Shown: positions 8,704 to 16,931, counted from the stretch's first letter. The stretch is 21,319 bases of DNA from an uncultured Gammaproteobacteria bacterium (GCA_946885735.1 CAMPGW010000049.1:1-21319), one strand, 5' to 3'. Translations and numbers: made by a program. Notes: generated by a model not told the origin, from the sequence alone.

Positions 8704-10728
8704 ATGCCCGCTACCGACGAGAACCTCTGGCTGGAAGACGTCGACGGCGCGGCCGCGCTGGACTGGGTGCGTGCGCGCAATGCGCAGGCGCTCGAGGTGC
8801 TGGCGCAGGATCGCGGCTTCGAGGCGCTGCGGCGGGACCTGCGTTCGATCCTGGATTCCGAGGCGCGCATCCCGCACATCGAGAAGCTCGGCGACCACGT
8901 CTACAACTTCTGGCGCGACCAGGCGCATCCGGCCGGCCTGTGGCGGCGCACGAGCCTGGACGAGTACCGCAAGCCCGAACCGAGCTGGGAAACGGTGATC
9001 GACCTCGACGCGATCAACACCGCCGAGGGGGAGAACTTCGTCTGGCACGGGGCCGACGCACTGCCGCACGATTACCGCCGCTGTCTGGTCGCACTGTCGC
9101 GCGGCGGCGCGGACGCGGACCAGACGCGCGAGTTCGACCTGGTGGACAAGGCTTTCGTCGGCGACGGCTTCTTCCGCCCGGAAGCGAAGGGCTCGCTGGC
9201 CTGGTGCGACGCCGACAGCGTGTACGTGGCGACCGACTTCGGCCCGGGTTCGATGACCAGCTCGGGCTATGCGCGGATCGTGAAGCTGTGGACGCGCGGC
9301 ACGCCGATGGGCGAGGCGGTGACCGTGTTCGAAGGAGAGGCGGACGACCTGGCGGTGGCGGCCTGGCGCGACCACACGCGCGGCTTCGAGCGCGACTTCG
9401 TCTGGCGCGGGCTCGGGTTCTACGAGAACGAGCTGTTCCTGCGCGGGGCCGATGGTCGCCTGCTGCGCATCGATGTGCCGGACTCGGCGGAGAAGGACGT
9501 CCAGCGCGAGTGGCTGACCCTGCAGTTGCGCGAACCGATGGTGGAGGGTGGACGCAGCTATCCCGCCGGCGCGCTGCTGGCGGTGCGGCTGGACGCGCTG
9601 CTGGCGGGGAAGCGCGACTTCAGCGTGTTGTTCGAGCCGAGTGCCAGCGTGTCCTTGCAGGACGCGGCATGGACACGCCACCACCTGCTGTTGACCGTGC
9701 TCGACGACGTCAAGGCACGGGTGCTGGTGCGTACGCCGCGCGCCGACGGCGGCTGGGACTTCGGCGACGCCGGGGACGCCGCCGCGATCGCCGACCTGGG
9801 CGTCGAGGCGCTGGACGAGGAGGCGTCCGACGCCTACCTCGAAACCGCGATGAGCTTCCTGCAGCCGACCACGCTCTCGCTGGTGGAAGTCGGCGGCGTC
9901 CGCGAGGTACTCAAGCAGTTGCCTGCCTTCTTCGATGCCAGCGGCTTCCAGGCGAGGCAGCACTTCGCCACCAGCCGGGACGGCACGCGGGTGCCGTACT
10001 TCGTGGTCGCGCCGAAGGAGCTCGTGCACGACGGTTCGCATCCGACCCTGCTGTACGGCTACGGCGGCTTCGAGGTTTCGGAAACGCCGGCGTATTCGGC
10101 GGGCGTGGGCCGCGGCTGGCTCAGCCAGGGCGGCGTGTACGTGCAGGCCAACATCCGCGGCGGCGGCGAGTACGGGCCGGACTGGCACCGCGCCGCGCTG
10201 CGCGAAAAGCGCCCGCGCGCCTACGAGGACTTCGCCGCGGTTGCCGAGGACCTGGTTGCGCGCGGCATCACCTCGCCGCGCCGGCTCGGCATCCAGGGCG
10301 GCAGCAACGGCGGGTTGCTGGTCGGCAACATGCTGGTGCGCTACCCGCAGTTGTTCGGCGCCGTGGTTTGCCAGGTGCCGCTGCTGGACATGCAGCGCTA
10401 CCACCGCTTGCTGGCAGGCGCGTCGTGGATGCCCGAATACGGCGATCCGGAGTTGGCGTCCGACTGGGCCTTCCTGCAGGGCATCTCGCCCTATCACGGC
10501 GTGCGCGCCGAGGCGCTGTATCCGCCGCTGCTGCTCACCACCTCCACGCGCGACGACCGCGTGCATCCGGGCCACGCGCGCAAGATGGCCGCGCGCATGC
10601 GCGAGCAGGGCCATGAGGTGGTGTATTACGAGAACATCGAAGGTGGCCACGGCGGCGCAGCCAACAACGAGCAGGCCGCCTTCATGCAGGCCCTGGGCTG
10701 GACCTTCCTGCGGCAGAAGCTGTTCTAG
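8704..10728 (+). CDS. Prolyl oligopeptidase family serine peptidase (S9A)
   Basis: A 674-residue serine peptidase that would cut short peptides, classically after proline. Seen: an N-terminal segment starting ENLWLEDVDG, typical of S9A proteins (the usual form is DPYxWLEDV), a beta-propeller region to about residue 420, then an alpha/beta hydrolase domain. The catalytic triad is visible: Ser534 in GGSNGG, Asp617/Asp618 in TRDDRVHPGH, and His649 in GGHGG. The oxyanion-side motif YGYGGFE precedes it, and the sequence GGGEYGPDWH matches the family. There is no signal peptide, so it is probably cytosolic. The substrate side chain is not certain, since some members are oligopeptidase-B-like or general. 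Its TAG overlaps the TAG of the convergent cupin gene in a shared CTAG. Confidence 0.93.
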   Translation: MPATDENLWLEDVDGAAALDWVRARNAQALEVLAQDRGFEALRRDLRSILDSEARIPHIEKLGDHVYNFWRDQAHPAGLWRRTSLDEYRKPEPSWETVIDLDAINTAEGENFVWHGADALPHDYRRCLVALSRGGADADQTREFDLVDKAFVGDGFFRPEAKGSLAWCDADSVYVATDFGPGSMTSSGYARIVKLWTRGTPMGEAVTVFEGEADDLAVAAWRDHTRGFERDFVWRGLGFYENELFLRGADGRLLRIDVPDSAEKDVQREWLTLQLREPMVEGGRSYPAGALLAVRLDALLAGKRDFSVLFEPSASVSLQDAAWTRHHLLLTVLDDVKARVLVRTPRADGGWDFGDAGDAAAIADLGVEALDEEASDAYLETAMSFLQPTTLSLVEVGGVREVLKQLPAFFDASGFQARQHFATSRDGTRVPYFVVAPKELVHDGSHPTLLYGYGGFEVSETPAYSAGVGRGWLSQGGVYVQANIRGGGEYGPDWHRAALREKRPRAYEDFAAVAEDLVARGITSPRRLGIQGGSNGGLLVGNMLVRYPQLFGAVVCQVPLLDMQRYHRLLAGASWMPEYGDPELASDWAFLQGISPYHGVRAEALYPPLLLTTSTRDDRVHPGHARKMAARMREQGHEVVYYENIEGGHGGAANNEQAAFMQALGWTFLRQKLF

Positions 10729-11207
10729 TAGGGGTGGCCGTCGGCATGGGCGAACACCCAGCGCCCGTCCACGAAGTCCGCGCGCAAGTCCTCGTCGGGA
10801 TAGGCGACGGCATCGCCGGCACTGCGGTCGCCCACTTCGAGGTAGACCACGTCGGTGCCGGTGTCGTTGCGCAGGCAATGGGCGTCGCCGCTGCCGGCGC
10901 GGAAGCCCGCGCACATGCCCGGTGCCAGCGGCGTCGCGCCGGCATTGGTGTGCAGGGTCGGGTGGCCCTCGAGCACGTAGATGAATTCGTCCTGGGTCGC
11001 ATGCGCATGGCGCAGGGACGACTCGCCACCCGGGGCGATGCGGGCGAGGTTGACGCCGAAGTTCGCCAGTCCGAAGCGATCGCCGAGCACGCGTTTCTCG
11101 CGCAAGGCCATGCGCGCGGCGAAGGGCTCCGGATAGAGCGAGCGCGTCGTGCGCGGGGGCACGTCGGCGGCCACGAGGGCGAGGGGAATCGGATCGGACT
11201 CGGCCAT
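10725..11207 (-). CDS. Cupin-domain protein
   Basis: A 160-residue single-cupin protein. Seen: cupin motif 1 with metal ligands His67, His69 and Glu74 (PGG...RHAHATQDEF...LEG), and motif 2 with His110 and Asn114 (PGMCAGF...DAHCLRN). These four ligands usually hold Fe, Mn, Ni or Zn. The family includes dioxygenases, isomerases and small-molecule binders, so the reaction is open. The start at 11207 is backed by AGGGAG about 6 nt upstream. It is the last gene of the minus-strand group; 49 nt separate it from the thioesterase-GNAT fusion, and a TAAGCT -10-like hexamer in that gap may give it a promoter of its own. Its stop shares CTAG with the prolyl oligopeptidase gene. Confidence 0.85.
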   Translation of the reverse strand: MAESDPIPLALVAADVPPRTTRSLYPEPFAARMALREKRVLGDRFGLANFGVNLARIAPGGESSLRHAHATQDEFIYVLEGHPTLHTNAGATPLAPGMCAGFRAGSGDAHCLRNDTGTDVVYLEVGDRSAGDAVAYPDEDLRADFVDGRWVFAHADGHPY

Positions 11208-11256
11208 GAGGACTCCCTGGTGCGGATGCGCAGCTTAGGAGATCGGCGCCGCCGCG

Positions 11257-12180
11257 TCAGCCGCCCAGCTCGCGTCGGTAGAACCCGGTGGCGACCCGCA
11301 CCACCGGGAAGCTGGCGGGCAGGGCCGCGCGGTCGACGGCGACGAAACCATTGCGCTCGTAGATCCGGTGCGCGGCCGTCCATTGCTCGTTGGTTTCCAG
11401 GAACAGCGCGCGCACGCCGCGTGCCGAGGCCCAGGCCAGCAGGACGTCGAGCAGGCGCTGCGCCAGGCCCAGGCCGCGGAAGGCGGGGTCCACGTACATG
11501 CGCCGCAACTCGTAGTCCTCGCCTTCCAGGCGCAGCAGACCGATGCAGCCCACCACCCGCCCACCGGACCGTGCGACCCAGAAGTTGCCGGCGCCCGAGG
11601 CGCGGTAGGTCGCGTGCACGTCCACCAGGTCGGGCAGCTCCTCCAGCGTGAGCGCCATCGCGTACTCGCGGTTTAGAATGTCGAGCACCAGCTCCCGCGC
11701 GGCGACGCTGTCGGCCGGCGCGATTTCGGCCACGAGGACGGGTGCGCGCGCCGACGACGCGGCGGCGTCCGGATAGAGCAGCAGCTGGGTGCAGCGGAAG
11801 AGTGCGATGGTCCGGTCCTTGCCGACGTCGCGAACCCGCGCGTCCCAGACCTGTGTGCTGCGCCCCAGGTGGACGGGCGTTGCCACGCACTCGACCTCGC
11901 CCTCGCGCGCGGTGCCGAGGTGGTTGGACTTGATCTCCACGGTCGTGAATCCGTTCGCGTCCGGCGGCAGGTTGGCCAGGCAGCCGTAGCCGGCGGCGGT
12001 GTCGGCGAGCACGACGACGGCGCCGCCATGCAGGAATCCATGCGGCGCCTTCAGGCCCTGCGAGACGGCCAGGCGCGCGGTCACGGCGACGGGATCGCCC
12101 GAGACATCGGTGATGAGGATGCCCAGTTGGCCGGGAAGGAAATCGCGACCGAACGCGTCGTAATCGGCGGGCGCGCGCAT
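11257..12180 (-). CDS. Fusion of PaaI-type hotdog thioesterase and GNAT acetyltransferase
   Basis: A 307-residue two-domain protein in one uninterrupted frame. Residues about 15-145 are a hotdog thioesterase of the PaaI type, with the active-site motif HGGAVVVLAD (His51-Asp60) and the strand TVEIKSNHLG; such enzymes cleave acyl-CoA thioesters. Residues about 155-305 are a GNAT acetyltransferase that would bind acetyl-CoA through RRMYVDPAFRGLGLA (Arg235-Ala240), with a C-terminal HRIYERNGF typical of the fold. No Shine-Dalgarno sequence or break marks a second start, so the fusion appears real. FabY/YiiD has the same two domain types in the opposite order. The start ATG overlaps the upstream TGA by one base (TGATG), so it is coupled to the dienelactone-hydrolase-like gene. 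Confidence 0.85.
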   Translation of the reverse strand: MRAPADYDAFGRDFLPGQLGILITDVSGDPVAVTARLAVSQGLKAPHGFLHGGAVVVLADTAAGYGCLANLPPDANGFTTVEIKSNHLGTAREGEVECVATPVHLGRSTQVWDARVRDVGKDRTIALFRCTQLLLYPDAAASSARAPVLVAEIAPADSVAARELVLDILNREYAMALTLEELPDLVDVHATYRASGAGNFWVARSGGRVVGCIGLLRLEGEDYELRRMYVDPAFRGLGLAQRLLDVLLAWASARGVRALFLETNEQWTAAHRIYERNGFVAVDRAALPASFPVVRVATGFYRRELGG

Positions 12181-13031
12181 CAGATGATGCCCTCGGCCTC
12201 GAACGATGCCTTCCTGCCGTGCAGCCGCGTGCGCAGGAAGGCCAGCACCTCGTCGCGGGCAGCCCGCGTCGGCTCGCCCTCGGCATCCACCAGGTGCGCC
12301 GTCAGCACGCTGTGGGGCGACGCGACGACCTGGGCGAAGAAGGGCGGCGGCTGCGGGTTCGCCGCCGAGTCCGGCAGCACGCGGGCATGGAAGCGCGGGC
12401 CCAGCGCCCGCGCGTAGGCGGCGAAGCGCTCGGCGCGGCAGTGGCGGTCGCCCTCGAAGCGCAGCGCCAGAACCGTGAGGTCTTCCTGCTCCAGCCGCCC
12501 GCGCACCGCCGCCAGCTCTTCCGCGCTGATCTCCAGGCCGGCGGGGTCGTCCAGCGGCAGCGAAGGCTGCGACAGCACCGGCGCCAGCATCGCCGGCTCC
12601 AGCATCATGGACAGGGCGAAGTTGCCGGTGAAGCACATGCCGACCGCGCCGACGCCGGGCCCGCCACAGTCGGCGTGCGCCTGCCGCGCGAGCGCGCGCA
12701 GCCATTTCGTGACCGGGCTGGAGGCTCCCGCGCCGAGCGCGCGGAACTCGGCGCCGATGCAGGCGCGGCGCACCACCTCCAGGCCCTCGTCGGCTTTCGG
12801 AAACGCACCATCGCGCCCGAACAACGAGGGCAGGTAGACCGTGAAGCCTTCCGCGCGCACCCAACGTGCGAAGCGCGCGACCTGCGGACTGATGCCGGGC
12901 ATCTCGGCCATCACGATCACGGCAGGGCCGTGGCCTGCGACGTACACGCGCTTGCTCACGCCATCGACGCCGAGCATGCGCACCTGGAAGTCGTCGAGCG
13001 GGTCGTCGCCGGATTCGGTCTGTGCGGCCAT
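12180..13031 (-). CDS. Dienelactone hydrolase family protein
   Basis: A 283-residue alpha/beta hydrolase of the dienelactone-hydrolase family, probably cytoplasmic. Seen: the first strands with PAVIVMAEMPG, then WVRAEGFTVYLPSLFG, a family signature, and the nucleophile elbow GMCFTGN with Cys133, since these enzymes use Cys in place of Ser. The His near the C-terminus is likely in ASPHSVLT. An insert around residues 60-115 and the C-terminal helix RTRLHGRK are family-typical. I chose ATG 13031 because GAGG lies 6 nt before it; the ATG at 13058 has none. It heads a minus-strand unit with the thioesterase-GNAT fusion and perhaps the cupin, and is divergent from a GlxA-like regulator 89 nt away. 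The true substrate is unknown. Confidence 0.85.
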   Translation of the reverse strand: MAAQTESGDDPLDDFQVRMLGVDGVSKRVYVAGHGPAVIVMAEMPGISPQVARFARWVRAEGFTVYLPSLFGRDGAFPKADEGLEVVRRACIGAEFRALGAGASSPVTKWLRALARQAHADCGGPGVGAVGMCFTGNFALSMMLEPAMLAPVLSQPSLPLDDPAGLEISAEELAAVRGRLEQEDLTVLALRFEGDRHCRAERFAAYARALGPRFHARVLPDSAANPQPPPFFAQVVASPHSVLTAHLVDAEGEPTRAARDEVLAFLRTRLHGRKASFEAEGII

Positions 13032-13120
13032 GGTCGCCTCGGGATGGGTGGCTACCATTCCAGCGGCCGCGGCGTTATCGTGCGAGCGTCTGCTGGGACG
13101 TTTTTCGGGACTTTTCCGCC

Positions 13121-14107
13121 ATGCATGATTTCCACGTGCTGATCGCCGAGGACGCCTTCGCGAGCAGCGTCGCCATCACCCGCGACGTGCTGGCGACGGC
13201 GGCGGCGATGGCATCCCGACTGGGCTCGCCGACGCCGAGCTGGGGCATGTATTCGCTCGAGGGTGGGCCGACTCGCCTGCAGGGCGGCTTCATGGTGGAC
13301 ACCCAGCGCCTGCCGCGTTCCGGCAAGGGGCGTGCCACCTGGATCCTGCCCGGCCTGGGCTTCGCCACGCGCAAGGATCTGCTCGAGCGCCTGCAACGCG
13401 AGGACGCACGGCAGCTGTCGAGCCGCATCGCCGCGCACGTGCGCGCCGGCGGCGAGGTGGCCGCCTCGTGTTCGGCGGTGTTCCTGCTGCAGCAGGCAGG
13501 CGTGCTCGAAGGCCGACGCGCGACCACCTTCTGGCTGCTTGCGCCCGTGCTCGCCCACCTTGAGCCCTTGTGCACGGTGGACGCCGACCGGATCGTGATC
13601 ACCGACGCGGGCGTTACCACCGCCGGCGCCTCCTTCGCGCACTCGGACCTGATGCTGCACCTGCTGCGTGCGCGCTTCGGCCCGCGCCTGTGCGAGGCGG
13701 TGTCGCGCATGCTGTTGCTGGACGGGCGCCTGGCGCAGTCGCCCTTCGTCATTCCCGAGATGTTCGCCAGTGGCGACGAGCTGGTGGCGCGCCTCGCGGA
13801 ACGGGTCGAATCGGCCTTGCCCGACTCGCCCTCGGTGGCCGAACTGGCGGCGGAGTTCTGCGTCTCGGAGCGCACCCTGGCACGGCGCGTGCGCCTGGCG
13901 ACCGGCGCCAGCACCAGCCACCTGGTGCAGAGCGTCAAGCTGCGTCGTGCCCGCACGCTGCTGGAGAACAGCCGGATGAGCGTGGACCAGGTCGCGGCCG
14001 CCGTCGGTTACCAGGACGCGACCGCGCTGCGCCGCCTGATGCGCAAGACCGCAGGCGCCAACCCGAGCTGGTTCCGGACCCATCGCCGCGAGGCCGTGCA
14101 TGGCTGA
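13121..14107 (+). CDS. GlxA-like AraC-family regulator (DJ-1/PfpI sensor plus HTH)
   Basis: A 328-residue transcription regulator. Residues about 1-195 form a DJ-1/PfpI-like (class I amidotransferase-like) domain, with the nucleophile-elbow segment ASCSAVFLLQQAG and the following GRRATTFW, both characteristic of GlxA-type regulators; the domain is thought to sense a ligand rather than catalyse. Residues about 225-325 carry the two AraC helix-turn-helix motifs (SVAELAAEFCVSERTLARR, then MSVDQVAAAVGYQD). I chose ATG 13121 because the protein begins there in the usual way (HDFHVLIAEDAF); longer starts run into the divergent gene. It overlaps the SDR gene by 8 nt. By position it probably regulates the divergent hydrolase unit, the SDR gene and itself. 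Confidence 0.88.
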   Translation: MHDFHVLIAEDAFASSVAITRDVLATAAAMASRLGSPTPSWGMYSLEGGPTRLQGGFMVDTQRLPRSGKGRATWILPGLGFATRKDLLERLQREDARQLSSRIAAHVRAGGEVAASCSAVFLLQQAGVLEGRRATTFWLLAPVLAHLEPLCTVDADRIVITDAGVTTAGASFAHSDLMLHLLRARFGPRLCEAVSRMLLLDGRLAQSPFVIPEMFASGDELVARLAERVESALPDSPSVAELAAEFCVSERTLARRVRLATGASTSHLVQSVKLRRARTLLENSRMSVDQVAAAVGYQDATALRRLMRKTAGANPSWFRTHRREAVHG

Positions 14108-14849
14108 GCGCGTGGTGCTGGTGACGGGTGCGAGCCGCGGCATCGGCGCGGCGACCGCGCGGCTGCTGGCTGCGCAGGGTTACGCGGTGGCGGTGAACTT
14201 CCGCCAGGATCGGGCCGCGGCCGAGGCCGTCGCCGGCGAGATCGTTGCCGCGGGCGGACACGCGATCGCAATCGCCGCCGATGTTTCCGACGAAGCGCAG
14301 GTCGAGCGGCTGTTCGCGGATTGCGAAACCGGGCTGGGTCGCTTGCACGGCCTGGTCAACAACGCCGGCACGCTGGAGACGCAGATGCCGCTGGCGAGGA
14401 TGGACGCCGCGCGCCTGCAGCGGGTGTTCGCCACCAATGTCATCGGCAGCATGCTGTGCGCGCGCGAGGCGGTGCGACGCATGTCCACCGCCCGCGGCGG
14501 CGCCGGCGGGGTGATCGTCAACGTGTCGTCCGCGGCCTCGCGCCTGGGCTCGCCCGGCGAGTACGTGGACTACGCCGCCAGCAAGGGCGCCATCGACAGC
14601 TTCACCCTCGGCCTGGCGCGGGAAGTCGCCGGCGAGGGCATTCGCGTCAATGCCGTGCGCCCCGGCTTCATCGAGACCGGCATCCATGCGCAGGGCGGCG
14701 ATCCCGGCCGTCTGGAACGCCTCGCGCCTTCGATTCCGTTGCGGCGCGCCGGCACCGCGGAGGAAGTCGCGCAGGCCATCGCATGGTTGTTGTCGGGCCA
14801 GTCCGGCTACACCACCGGCGCATTGCTCGACGTCAGCGGCGGTCGCTAG
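14100..14849 (+). CDS. SDR-family NAD(P)-dependent oxidoreductase
   Basis: A 249-residue classical short-chain dehydrogenase/reductase. Seen: the cofactor motif TGASRGIG at 9-16, NNAG in the middle, catalytic Tyr158 and Lys162 in YAASK, with Ser143/Ser144 in NVSSAAS as the third residue, and the PGxxxT motif RPGFIET. The sequence around SRLGSPGEYVDYAASKGA resembles YgfF-like SDRs. The Asn-Phe-Arg after strand two suggests NADP(H) preference. Its ATG lies 8 nt inside the regulator gene, so the two are co-expressed. The alcohol or carbonyl substrate cannot be told. The TAG stop overlaps the TAG of the convergent GST-like gene in CTAG. Confidence 0.92.
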   Translation: MAERVVLVTGASRGIGAATARLLAAQGYAVAVNFRQDRAAAEAVAGEIVAAGGHAIAIAADVSDEAQVERLFADCETGLGRLHGLVNNAGTLETQMPLARMDAARLQRVFATNVIGSMLCAREAVRRMSTARGGAGGVIVNVSSAASRLGSPGEYVDYAASKGAIDSFTLGLAREVAGEGIRVNAVRPGFIETGIHAQGGDPGRLERLAPSIPLRRAGTAEEVAQAIAWLLSGQSGYTTGALLDVSGGR

Positions 14850-15472
14850 GCTCGGGCGACCGCGCCTTCGGAACGGCAGGGCGTCGCCAGGGCCGAGGGC
14901 CGCGCGCCGAACTCGCGCACGAAGTTGGCGAGGGCCGCGAAATCCGCAACGTCGATGTGGCCCCGGAAGGGCAGGTGCTCCAGCAGGCAGAACAGCGAGA
15001 CCTCGAAAACACTGACGCAACCTGGCGGCAGCGATGCGCGGATCGCGGCGAGGCGCTCGTCCAGCCACTGCAGGCTACCCACCAGGCCGGCGTGGCGCTT
15101 GGTCGAGGTGATGTCGGGCGGGCGCCTGTCCACGACCTCGTGCATCACCAGTTCCAGGTGCATGGCCATGGCGTTGGCCACCAGCTCGTGGGCGTTGAGA
15201 AGCAGCGGATCGCAGGAATCCTGCGGCCAGGCCACGTCGGCCTCGCGACCGGCGGCGCGGGCGATCACCCGGCAGATGTTGAGGCTGCCGTAGATGCCGT
15301 CCTCGCCGATCCGAAGCACCGGCAGCCGCAGCGCCGGATGGCCGCCGAAGTTCGCCGGGTCCTGGCGCATCAGTCCATGGACCGGGTGCATCGGCAGGTC
15401 GATGCCAAGCTCCGCCGCCAGCACCCGCACGAGACGGGTGTAGTGCGAGTCCTGGCGGCCGTACAGCAGCAT
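14846..15472 (-). CDS. Glutathione S-transferase family protein (second of a pair)
   Basis: A 208-residue GST-like protein, probably cytoplasmic. Residues 1-75 are the thioredoxin-like N-terminal domain (LLYGRQDSHYTRLVRVLAAELGI, with Ser9 as a possible thiol-activating residue, and the cis-Pro segment LRLPVLRIG). Residues about 85-205 are the all-helical domain. The usual Glu/Asp-Ser pair that holds the glutamyl part of glutathione is here GSLNI, so binding may be weakened or altered. The start overlaps the stop of the preceding GST by one base (TGATG), and the two are surely co-translated. It may be a non-catalytic partner or have diverged in substrate. Family assignment is good; function is open. 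Confidence 0.78.
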   Translation of the reverse strand: MLLYGRQDSHYTRLVRVLAAELGIDLPMHPVHGLMRQDPANFGGHPALRLPVLRIGEDGIYGSLNICRVIARAAGREADVAWPQDSCDPLLLNAHELVANAMAMHLELVMHEVVDRRPPDITSTKRHAGLVGSLQWLDERLAAIRASLPPGCVSVFEVSLFCLLEHLPFRGHIDVADFAALANFVREFGARPSALATPCRSEGAVARA

Positions 15473-16143
15473 CAGGCGCGCACGAAGTCCTTGTCACGGT
15501 TGCCGGCCGCGATGTTCTCGAAGACCTCGTTGACCGCGGCCCAGCTGCGCAGCTGCTTCATGTGCCCCAGCCAGCGCTTGATGTTGGGATATCCGGACCA
15601 GTCGCAGCCGACCAGCTCGCCGATCGAGACGATGCCGCTGCCGAAGTAGTCGGCGATGGTGATCCGGTCGCCGCACAGGAAGGGCTTGTCGCCGATCCAG
15701 TGGTCGTTGAGCACCTGCAGCCAGCGCTGCGCGTTCTTCTGGCCCCATTCGATGCAGGCGCCGTGGGCTTCGTCGCTGCGCCGCTTGTGGCTCGGGAACA
15801 ATTGCGGGTAGACCAGGCCATAGCCGAAGTCGCGGTAGAACTGGGTATTGAGCCAGTCCATCGCCTCGTTGACGCGGGCGCGTTCGCGCAGGTCCTTCGG
15901 GTACTCGGGCAGGTCGTACTTGTCGGCCAGGTACTTGAGGATCGCCGAGCTTTCGGTCAGCCGGAAGCCCTCGTCGTCGAGCATCGGCAGCATCTTGCTC
16001 GGATTGAGCGAGGCGTAGGGCTCCTGGTGGTGGGCGCCGGCCATCAGGTCCACGAATTCTTCCTCGCAGGCGATGCCGTGCTCGGCGATGAACAGCCGCA
16101 CCGGGCGCGCGGCGGTGGAGACGGGGTGCATGTAGAGCTTCAT
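15472..16143 (-). CDS. Glutathione S-transferase (theta-like)
   Basis: A 223-residue GST that would conjugate glutathione to electrophiles or act as a peroxidase. Seen: the N-terminal thioredoxin-like domain MKLYMHPVSTAARPVRLF with the candidate catalytic Ser9, NPSKMLPML with the cis-Pro, and the glutathione-binding ESSAIL; then the helical C-terminal domain from about residue 88, with the folding motif region CGDRITIADYFGSG (N-capping Ser/Thr-x-x-Asp type). The ATG is preceded by GGAG 6 nt upstream. It is divergent from the DNA glycosylase gene (124 nt apart) and coupled to the second GST by a TGATG overlap. I saw no clear promoter in the divergent gap. Confidence 0.9.
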   Translation of the reverse strand: MKLYMHPVSTAARPVRLFIAEHGIACEEEFVDLMAGAHHQEPYASLNPSKMLPMLDDEGFRLTESSAILKYLADKYDLPEYPKDLRERARVNEAMDWLNTQFYRDFGYGLVYPQLFPSHKRRSDEAHGACIEWGQKNAQRWLQVLNDHWIGDKPFLCGDRITIADYFGSGIVSIGELVGCDWSGYPNIKRWLGHMKQLRSWAAVNEVFENIAAGNRDKDFVRA

Positions 16144-16267
16144 GGTGGCTCCGGCGGCGAGGGACGGCGCCCATTCAACCGTAGCGGCGGTGGGGGTGCC
16201 AGTGCCGGATCCGCCACCGGGGTGCCGATTCAGCCCAAGCTGCGCCGCCATCGGCGACAGTAGCCGC

Positions 16268-16879
16268 ATGCCACGCGCCACTCCGCCAGGAACTCGCCGA
16301 GACGCCGCCCGTCGCCTCGACCGAGGCTTCCTCGCGCGCGATCCCCGCGAGGTCGCGCCCGAGCTGCTGAACCTGTTGCTGGTGGGCGCGGACGGTCGCG
16401 CCGGGCGCATCGTCGAGGTCGAAGCCTACAGCGACGACGACCCGGCGGCGCACAGTTTCGGCGGGCCCACCCTGCGCAACGCCAGCATGTTCGGTCCCGC
16501 CGGCCACCTGTACGTATATCGAAGCTACGGCCTGCACTGGTGCGCCAACATCGTCTGCGCCACGCCGGGCGTCGGCGCCGGCGTGCTGCTGCGCGCGCTC
16601 GAGCCGGTATCCGGAGTCGAGGCGATGCGCGCCGCCCGCGGTGCGCTCATCTCCGATCGCGACCTGTGCCGCGGACCGGGCCGACTCACCCAGGCCCTCG
16701 GCATCACCGGCGCCGACGATGGCACCGACGTGCTGGCCGCCGACGCCCGCATTCGCCTGGTCGACGACGGCACGCCACCGCCCGCCGAACGCCATGCCAG
16801 CGTGCGCATCGGCATCAGCAAGGCGGCGGACGCACCCTGGCGCTGGACGGTGAAGGGCAGTCGCTACGTATCGCGCTGA
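16268..16879 (+). CDS. DNA-3-methyladenine glycosylase (AAG/MPG family)
   Basis: A 203-residue base-excision-repair enzyme that removes alkylated purines such as 3-methyladenine and hypoxanthine. Seen: the active-site segment IVEVEAYSDDDPAAHSFGG with catalytic Glu52 and the intercalating/stacking Tyr54, followed by RNASMFGPAGHLYVYRSYGLHWCANIV, the family's best conserved stretch, and later GPGRLTQALGI. The length fits bacterial AAG proteins. I took ATG 16268, which has only a poor Shine-Dalgarno sequence; a longer in-frame start at 16142 would run through the divergent GST promoter region. It is divergent from the GST pair and followed by a separate membrane-protein gene. Confidence 0.93.
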   Translation: MPRATPPGTRRDAARRLDRGFLARDPREVAPELLNLLLVGADGRAGRIVEVEAYSDDDPAAHSFGGPTLRNASMFGPAGHLYVYRSYGLHWCANIVCATPGVGAGVLLRALEPVSGVEAMRAARGALISDRDLCRGPGRLTQALGITGADDGTDVLAADARIRLVDDGTPPPAERHASVRIGISKAADAPWRWTVKGSRYVSR

Positions 16880-16898
16880 GCAGGCATACTTGTGTCCG

Positions 16899-16914
16899 GG
16901 TCGCGGGGGCGACC
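16899..16914 (+). promoter_or_regulatory. Small hairpin just before a ribosome site
   Basis: GGTCGC-GGGG-GCGACC is a perfect 6-bp stem with a 4-nt loop, 17 nt before ATG 16932 and ending just short of the GAGGGGAG ribosome site. It could end the upstream transcript or affect translation start; nothing more can be said from sequence. Confidence 0.3.
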
Positions 16915-16931
16915 GCGCGAGGGGAGTCGCG

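Noticed and set aside
8359..10914. 851-codon minus-strand frame across the prolyl oligopeptidase
   Set aside because: Antisense shadow caused by high GC; the plus strand has an intact catalytic triad.
11257..12864. Extending the thioesterase-GNAT frame upstream to 535 codons
   Set aside because: The extra part is an out-of-frame reading of the dienelactone-hydrolase-like gene; the hotdog domain starts naturally at the TGATG overlap at 12180.
13022..13120. Longer N-terminus for the GlxA-like regulator
   Set aside because: It would overlap the start of the divergent hydrolase gene and cover the whole intergenic region; the conserved domain begins at 13121.
16206..16213. CGGATCCG palindrome between the GST and glycosylase genes
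   Set aside because: Only 8 bp, common by chance, and not placed against any recognisable promoter.
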